Positions 6,401 to 8,211 of a DNA stretch of 8,211 bases are shown piece after piece (the stretch's first letter is position 1; each line of letters opens with the position of its first letter). Position numbers and translations under genes: made by a program. The notes beneath the pieces are model-generated. The model searched no databases. It saw only the letters and a list, made by a program, of their open reading frames with translations, and was not told the origin of the DNA. The DNA comes from JBCLLP01 sp039738635 (GTDB lineage Bacteria; Patescibacteriota; Saccharimonadia; CAILAD01; BJGX01), in contig JBCLLN010000023.1 of the NCBI GenBank assembly GCA_039738635.1, forward strand, positions 1 to 8,211, in the 5' to 3' direction.

Positions 6401-8211
6401 AGCCAACATCGATATTTCTGCGGCTGGAAATATTTCTGGCGCCGGCACGATTGATTCCGGAGCCATTACTTCCACTTCTACAATTTCTGGCACTCAATTA
6501 ACTTCCACTATAGCTACCGGCACCGCTCCACTGGTCGTTGCTTCTACGACTAATGTGGCTAACTTAAATGCTTCCTCTCTCTCTGGAGCTACTTTTGCCG
6601 CACCGGGTCCAATTGGTTCAGGAACTCCAGGTACGGGTGCCTTTACCACTTTGTCCTCCACTGGGGTCACCACTATCGGTAATGGTACAACCACCGTAGA
6701 GATTAATTCCAACGATTGGGACATCGACACCACTGGAGTGATGATTGGTATCGGTGCTATTACTGCTGATGGACTTTTCACAGGAACAGGTGGTATGACT
6801 TTAACTGGTACAACCCTCATCAACTCAACAGGAACATCTGCAACAACAATTGGAAATGCAACAGGCGCACTTGCACTTGTCGGTACAACATTTGCTCTAA
6901 CTGCTGGCTCTGGATTAAATGTCACAACTGCCGGAGCACTTAGTGGTGTTACTACCATCTCAGCTTCTGGTGGCTATACCCAAAGCGGAGTAGGCGCTAA
7001 TACCTTTACCGGTGCCACTACCTTCTCAGCCGCCGGTACAGCCCTGACGGTCACTAACAATGCCACTATTTCCGGCACTTCCACCTTAACAGGCCTGGTA
7101 ACTTTGGGTGGGCAAATAACCTTTACTCAGGGAGCAGCAGCCCGCACTATAAATATCATCCAATCCACTGCTCCGTCCGCTGCTGGTGGGGCGCTTACTA
7201 TTACTGCAGGGCAGGGTAGTGCTGACACCGAGGGCGCTGGAGGCGCCATTAGCCTTTTTGGTGGGGCTGCCTCAGCTGGTAATAGTACCGGTGGTACCGC
7301 GAATGTGCGAGGGGGGGTTGGATATGGGACTGCCGCAGGTGGTCTCGTGAATATCCGTGGAGGCGTGGGGGGTGCAGATGGCAGTGGTGGCGCTTTGCAG
7401 CTTCTTGGCGGCGCCGCTGGCGCCACTGCTTCGATACTCGACTCCGGTGGTGCCGTGTTAATAACAGGGGGGTCTGGGTCGACTATTGCCCTAGGTGGTG
7501 CAGTGACTATAGCTGCTGGTACTGGTACCTCCGGTGGTGCAGTGGCTATAACTGCTGGTAGTGGTAACACCATCGGTGGCGCCACCACCCTAAAGGGTGG
7601 TCCTGGAAGCGGCATTGACGCTCCCGCCGGCAGCATCATTATTGGTGGGGGTCAGGGAACTGGTGCGGGTGACGGGGGCACAATTTTCTTTCGTACTGCT
7701 CCGGCGGGAACAGCGGGGCTTTCTACACTAAACGCGCTTGTGAACAATATGATTATTACTACTGCCGGCAACGTCAGCATTGGAGCCAGCACCGCGGTCC
7801 GAGTTACCACTGTGGGAACAAATCAACTCATTATCTTTAACGGTACCGCCCCAGCCGGCAATTTCCCTACAGCTAGCGGTATTTCACTTTACTCCACGCT
7901 CGGTGAGCTTCGGGTTATGGATTATCTTGGCAATGCCACCCTCCTTTCGCCTCACGATCGAACAACTAACAACTGGGTTTATGACTCTACCAATACTTCT
8001 ACCGGTCAAAGTTTGAGAATAGATATGGAACTAATGATGAAGAAATTGAATGAAAATTTTGGTTGGGATTATGTGCACGAAACAAAAGATGGAATACTAA
8101 CTCCTCCAAGTGTTTCCACGCTCATTTCATTACAAGATTTGAACACCAAGGTCGATGCCCTATCTGCGACAGTGCTAAGTATGAATACCTTGCAGGCTCT
8201 GGCCGATGTCA
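1..8211 (+). CDS. Giant mosaic fibre/adhesin-like protein, partial at both ends
   Basis: Reading codons from base 3, I found no TAA, TAG or TGA up to base 8210, giving 2,736 codons without start or stop. The frame stays the same through every recognisable module, so I see no frameshift. The product is dominated by Thr, Gly, Ala, Ser and Asn; lysine is very rare (14, four of them after base 8040) and cysteine occurs only as eight close pairs. Modules in order: three ~210-residue units, NVGIG/FETN blocks, LQxAY modules, a fourth unit, a 48-residue duplication, a predicted beta-sandwich, a 17-residue repeat array, two DLFQVNSSG cassettes, a Gly-rich repeat domain and a tail-fibre-like C-terminal module. 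Such combinations are known from phage tail fibres and Patescibacteria giant proteins, usually annotated hypothetical or tail-fibre-domain. A role as an extracellular attachment fibre is inference. No signal peptide, anchor or S74 peptidase domain lies in view. The open frame is certain; the function is not. Confidence 0.93.
468..1094 (+). repeat. ~210-residue repeat unit R2 (627 bases)
   Basis: This complete unit begins GTGLAVTNN and ends AKTFGEA. Its first half carries INASGA followed by a VNIL/NDLTV/LTSLGG cassette. Its second half repeats GVLQNVSH (705-728), GGTG (777-788, with Tyr replacing the Arg of the other copies), NGVLYG, the C-X14-C pair at 876 and 921 and LTLQPA...QTFAGAKTF. It is 627 bases downstream of R1 and in exact register with it from GVLQNVSH to AKTF. 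Its first half is in exact register with R4 (offset 2334). Confidence 0.87.
1095..1724 (+). repeat. ~210-residue repeat unit R3 (630 bases)
   Basis: This complete unit begins GTALSVTND and ends GAKTFTGA. After INASGA it carries a YTQSGVGANTFTGASSF cassette (from 1191) instead of the VNIL/NDLTV cassette of R2, which accounts for its extra codon. The remainder follows R1 closely: GVLQNVSH (1335-1358), NRGGTG (1401-1418), NGVLYG, C-X14-C at 1506 and 1551, and GGVVTTGIQTFAGAKTF. Mixed similarity to R1 and R2 implies recombination between units rather than simple tandem duplication. Confidence 0.87.
1725..1871 (+). other. Linker with TINTVPYNW / LTNDGSGNLTW motif and a CxxC
   Basis: This segment encodes ASVTINTVPYNW, then SSALTNDGSGNLTWQSVG, then a C-A-T-C pair (bases 1851 and 1860). 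A similar TINGVxYxWP ... LTNDGSGxLTW segment is, from memory, common in phage and Patescibacteria fibre-like proteins, where it links repeat blocks to NVGIG regions. It joins the R1-R3 array to the first FETN/NVGIG block. No independent function can be assigned. Confidence 0.6.
1872..2195 (+). repeat. FETN / NVGIG / TNKGLVVQGF block, copy B1
   Basis: In order the block holds GGNAFG, ITIGTNNAFDLQFETNN (1905-1949), GGNVGIG (1974-1994), TIGTNNRLIVNAYST, NLATAQINTNAATNKGLVVQGF and LLQLQDFAGTVLAKIDASG. NVGIG-type motifs are typical short beta repeats of phage tail-spike and Patescibacteria surface proteins. A second copy lies 1419 bases downstream (B2), differing by substitutions plus one extra codon near its end. 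B1 follows a cysteine pair, as does B2. Confidence 0.82.
2196..2801 (+). other. LQxAYxxGN / DLSDAEIVxxIAFGANDI module
   Basis: This region starts with a GDAFQVSATG segment, related to the DLFQVxSTG motif seen later, followed by a cysteine pair (2304 and 2334, C-X9-C), TLQNAYVGGNT (2367-2399), a Thr/Ser-rich strand region, PAQLLLLDNLDTSRAVPVGLRI and DLSDAEIVTAIAFGANDI (2628-2681). It ends with GGYTQSG...NTFSGASSF (2733-2789), a second copy of the R3 cassette. I recognise these segments as recurrent in Patescibacteria giant proteins, but know no established function for them. Confidence 0.6.
2802..3281 (+). repeat. Repeat unit R4 (truncated copy)
   Basis: This fourth copy matches R2 in exact register from 468 to about 786 (offset 2334), then carries six extra bases after GGTG (a two-residue TV insertion near 3123). 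From there the offset is 2340, so the C-X14-C pair falls at 3216 and 3261. It includes GTSNLEDINADGAVNIL, FVLQNVSH, LTVARGGTG and NGVLYG. After TAGGGA it breaks off and joins block B2, lacking the LTLQPA...QTFAGAKTF part. It is more acidic than R2, with several Asp and Glu replacing neutral residues. Confidence 0.85.
3291..3614 (+). repeat. FETN / NVGIG / TNKGLVIQGF block, copy B2
   Basis: This is the second copy of block B1: GGNSFGATAVLGTND, DLQFETSNSPRLTIQ, GNVGIGTT (3396-3419), IGTNNRLIVNAYST, NLATAQINTNADTNKGLVIQGF and ADLFQLQDSAG. The offset to B1 is 1419 bases, rising to 1422 near the end. The same series, including the FVQGGNSFG opening, is typical of Patescibacteria fibre-like proteins as I remember them. 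Synonymous differences from B1 are frequent, so the duplication is not very recent. Confidence 0.83.
3615..4019 (+). other. GRLLFGDGTT / cysteine pair / LQAAYNAGNTITTTDARN module
   Basis: The segment encodes LTLGRVAGSGTVTQ, GRLLFGDGTTNNYSTTL, TFGSRTLTMPNTGG, a cysteine pair at 3786 and 3807 (C-X6-C), then TLQAAYNAGNTITTTDARN (3831-3887), ISITLADTATDQVFEI and a run into VIDASGN. The LQxAYxxGN motif also occurs at 2367, again just after a cysteine pair. The order strands-LTMPNxxG-C...NC-LQxAY resembles the phage and Patescibacteria pattern YTLPDxxGTxC...GNC. Function unknown. Confidence 0.6.
4020..4109 (+). repeat. GNVGIGDxxP-LLTVGAGDLFQVxSTGAV cassette, copy F0
   Basis: GNVGIGDASPVALLTVG followed by AGDLFQVISTGAV. 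Two closer copies lie at 5541 and 6174. This short beta motif is widespread in tail-fibre-like proteins. F0 differs from the other two at many synonymous positions, so it is the older relative of that pair. Confidence 0.75.
4134..4382 (+). repeat. 48-residue tandem duplication with GDTxTGMWS motif
   Basis: Two head-to-tail copies: TPTYSFTGDTNTGMWSSAADVLNFST (from 4134) and TPSHTFIGDTDTGMWSAGANLLNFST (from 4278), offset 144 bases (48 residues). The second ends AERVRIDASGNVGIGTTTP. The pattern F-x-GD-x-x-TG-h-[WY]-S ... STxGxERxRIDxSGNVGIGT is, from memory, frequent in phage tail-fibre proteins, especially marine ones, where these units stack as beta structure. This is one of the clearest phage-fibre signatures in the window. 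Confidence 0.8.
4383..4481 (+). other. NVGIGTTTP motif and connector
   Basis: ASGNVGIGTTTPGAKLSVIG (4383-4442) is the most canonical NVGIG motif in the window. A short Ser/Leu-rich connector leads into the beta-sandwich domain. Motifs of this form usually precede the AKLxV strand in tail-spike and fibre proteins. Confidence 0.7.
4482..4832 (+). other. Predicted beta-sandwich (carbohydrate-binding-like) domain
   Basis: About 117 residues with ordinary domain composition rather than repeats. It opens SQDFTNSTYWNNSAGWTETT, continues THTTGNVTALTATA, GATYEVGFTVAS, TVTPMIGGVSGPAL and TGVLTFTPTTDFNGVI, and ends SAVTVRVI. Alternating hydrophobic strands, the early aromatic W...W pair and the late FTPTxDFNGxIxxVxV motif match, from memory, a jelly-roll domain often found in phage tail fibres and bacterial surface proteins. 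Glycan binding is possible but not shown. This is the best candidate globular domain in the window. Confidence 0.6.
4833..4946 (+). other. Connector into the 17-residue array
   Basis: SSNVLAVMNSDATNGIEF followed by RAGGIGLNNTFIGALSGQA. The NNTFIGALSG part is a degenerate lead-in to the array: N-T-x-x-G-x-x-x-G also appears as NTFIGYNAG just after the array. The two segments bracket it like capping repeats. Confidence 0.6.
4947..5354 (+). repeat. Eight 17-residue YadA-head-like repeats (51 bases each)
   Basis: Repeats begin at 4947, 4998, 5049, 5100, 5151, 5202, 5253 and 5304, exactly 51 bases apart. The consensus is N-[TS]-T-G-x-x-N-x-[AG]-[LFI]-G-[FYTL]-x-[AT]-[LM]-x-x; the last unit degenerates after GLGY. 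The periodic Asn/Gly and buried Ala/Leu positions resemble head repeats of trimeric autotransporter adhesins, which form left-handed beta-rolls, and NTTGxxN arrays known in Patescibacteria and viral fibres. Codons here end almost only in C, unlike the flanks. A trimeric beta-roll is inferred, not shown. Confidence 0.88.
5355..5507 (+). other. C-terminal cap of the array
   Basis: SATPANANTIGSYNTFIGYNAGPGV, then ATAIGAYAAVNQNDSLILG. NTFIGYNAG and NATAIGAYAAV keep the N-x-x-x-G rhythm with irregular spacing. From memory, the ending -AIGAxAxVxQxNSLILG is the usual last turn of such arrays and leads directly into an NVGIG motif, as it does here. Confidence 0.7.
5508..5643 (+). repeat. Cysteine pair plus NVGIGDTTP-DLFQVNSSG cassette, copy F1
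   Basis: C-INGTNG-C (5508 and 5529), then NVGIGDTTPAALFTVG, NGDLFQVNSSGAIAAATG. Bases 5556-5581 and 5604-5641 are identical, synonymous positions included, to 6189-6214 and 6237-6274 in copy F2 (offset 633). Such identity points to recent duplication or conversion between the two copies. Confidence 0.83.
5644..6170 (+). other. LGYWSRTGTTLSPATANDLV / TTYGGYFSNARTGAT module
   Basis: The stretch encodes IQFSSLTTDGALYTSGGNG, GTLGYWSRTGTTLSPATANDLV, a Thr/Leu-rich repeat region with ITNTGIYAGAGILNLTANL, QKGINVTFTGALTTG and TTYGGYFSNARTGATAVNVGLYATASG, ending ANYAAIFEQGN. The YGGYFSNxxTGxT...LYAxASG...NYAAIF series is a recurrent Patescibacteria and tail-fibre segment as I remember it. Codons shift to A-ending ones (ACA, GCA, GGA, TCA), unlike the C-ending array upstream, which suggests separate ancestry. 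Confidence 0.6.
6171..6278 (+). repeat. NVGIGDTTP-DLFQVNSSG cassette, copy F2
   Basis: QGNVGIGDTTPAALLTVG, AGDLFQVNSSGAIAAATG. It is nearly identical to F1 at the DNA level but with a different upstream context (YAAIFEQ instead of the cysteine pair). The AGD form agrees with F0 and differs from the NGD of F1, so F2 looks like a hybrid of the two. Confidence 0.83.
6279..6974 (+). other. Thr/Ser/Gly-rich stalk-like region with fibre motifs
   Basis: Short degenerate beta-type repeats without cysteine: LTLTGTTSINNNTNSTTDINTGSS, VTIGGGFGTF, ISGAGTIDSGAITSTSTISG, ATGTAPLVVASTTNVANLNA, then PGPIGSGTPGTGAFTTLSSTGVTTIG (6606-6683), TTVEINSNDWDIDTTGVMIGIGAITADG and TGTSATTIGNATGALALVG. PIGxxTPxxGxFTTLSxTG is a known phage tail-fibre type motif, and NDWDIDTTGxMxGIGAI recurs in Patescibacteria giant proteins. 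The likely role is an extended stalk; that is inference. Confidence 0.6.
6975..7070 (+). repeat. Third YTQSGVGANTFTGAxxF cassette
   Basis: YTQSGVGANTFTGATTF, then SAAGTALTVTNNATI. It matches the cassette at 1191-1283 inside R3 and the one at 2739-2828 before R4. Here it is followed by STLTGLVTLGG and the Gly-rich domain rather than by GVLQNVSH, so the cassette moves between contexts. Confidence 0.8.
7185..7694 (+). repeat. Gly-rich repeat domain, about 11 GGAxxI-x-GG units
   Basis: Units of the form GG-[AT]-h-x-[IVL]-x-[AG]-G, starting near 7185, 7239, 7290, 7338, 7386, 7446, 7494, 7533, 7575, 7626 and 7674, are spaced 13-20 residues apart. Examples are GGALTITAGQG, GGTANVRGGVG, GGLVNIRGGVG, GGAVTIAAGTG and GGAVAITAGSG. 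One hydrophobic strand per turn between Gly-Gly corners suggests a beta-helix or beta-solenoid, or a Gly-rich helix bundle. The similar GGxLTITAGxGxxxGxGG pattern is known from fibre-like proteins. It is not collagen-like, because Gly does not recur every third residue. Glycine codons here are mainly GGT and GGG. Confidence 0.75.
7743..8210 (+). other. Tail-fibre-like C-terminal module with helix and coiled-coil start
   Basis: NNMIITTAGNVSIG (7743-7784) is followed by TTVGTNQLIIFNGTAPAG, ISLYSTLGELRVMDYLGNATLLSPHD (7881-7958), TTNNWVYDSTNTSTGQSLRID, MELMMKKLNENFGWDYVHE (8025-8081) and a putative coiled coil with hydrophobics at residues 2713, 2717, 2720, 2724 and 2727 (3-4 spacing). From memory, LYxxxGELxVxDxxGNxTxLSPH plus a helix ending FGWDY or similar is a standard near-C-terminal module of Patescibacteria giant proteins and some phage fibres. 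Lysine and methionine become common only here. The protein continues past the window edge. Confidence 0.7.

Noticed and set aside
773..7639. A series of long antisense ORFs (for example 1190-1726, 2738-3313, 4628-5086, 6494-6958, 7127-7639) rich in Val, Pro and Ala.
   Set aside because: They share one antisense frame, in which stops arise only opposite Tyr, His or Gln codons. Those residues are scarce in the fibre protein, so long open stretches are expected. The translations repeat wherever the sense repeats do and show no domain.
7185..7694. Collagen-like Gly-X-Y domain.
   Set aside because: Glycines occur as GG pairs every 13-20 residues, not at every third position.
6034..8016. Short + strand ORFs at 6034-6216 and 7780-8016 in another frame.
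   Set aside because: They lie inside the giant frame, show no ribosome-binding site, and their sequences match no module. The giant frame carries recognisable motifs over the same bases.
7743..8210. Peptidase S74 (endosialidase chaperone) domain at the C-terminal side.
   Set aside because: The visible sequence has the tail-fibre LSPH module and a coiled-coil start, but none of the recognisable S74 sequence. It could lie downstream.
1..8211. Diversity-generating retroelement target or a phage structural operon.
   Set aside because: No reverse transcriptase, template repeat or other phage gene is in view, and the repeats differ by mixed substitutions rather than adenine-specific ones. A phage origin cannot be excluded from outside the window.

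Overview
The whole window lies inside one gene. A single + strand reading frame (first full codon at base 3) runs to base 8210 with no stop codon: 2,736 consecutive sense codons, with neither the true start nor the end in view. For this frame, window residue number = base position / 3. The product is a giant, low-complexity, Thr/Gly/Ala/Ser/Asn-rich mosaic protein. No other gene, RNA gene, promoter, terminator, IS element or CRISPR array is visible. The other open frames, on both strands, look like shadows of this one.

The modules resemble those found in phage tail fibres and in the giant surface-fibre-like proteins of Candidate Phyla Radiation (Patescibacteria) genomes: GNVGIGT-type motifs, LTVxRGGTG...NGVLYG, QTFAGAKTF, DLFQVNSSG, LQxAYxxGN, TNKGLVVQGF, a 17-residue NTTGxxNxAxGxxAL array resembling YadA-type heads, and a C-terminal GELRVMDxxGN..LSPH module. 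I recognise these from memory, not from a search. A Patescibacteria-like bacterium is the best guess. A phage, or another lineage with giant proteins such as Omnitrophota, remains possible. No in-frame TGA occurs in 2,736 codons of a glycine-rich protein, which argues against the UGA=Gly code of Gracilibacteria and Absconditabacteria.

Layout: 1-1724 holds three tandem ~210-residue units (R1-R3), each with a C-X14-C pair. 1725-1871 is a linker. 1872-2195 is a FETN/NVGIG/TNKGL block (B1). 2196-2801 is an LQxAY/DLSDAEIV module. 2802-3281 is a fourth unit (R4). 3291-3614 is a second FETN block (B2). 3615-4019 is a GRLLFGDGTT/LQxAY module. 4020-4442 carries NVGIG motifs around a 48-residue tandem duplication. 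4482-4832 is a predicted beta-sandwich domain. 4947-5354 is an array of eight 17-residue repeats. 5508-6278 has two near-identical NVGIGDTTP/DLFQVNSSG cassettes around a different module. 6279-7070 is a Thr/Ser-rich stalk-like region. 7185-7694 is a Gly-rich repeat domain. 7743-8210 is a tail-fibre-like module with the first lysine-rich helical and coiled-coil segment, suggesting that the C-terminus is near.

Inferred picture: a very long, probably secreted and multimeric fibre or adhesin built by duplicating and swapping modules. All 16 cysteines in the window occur as eight close pairs, which fits a disulfide-stabilised extracellular protein. Its ligand and function cannot be read from the sequence.
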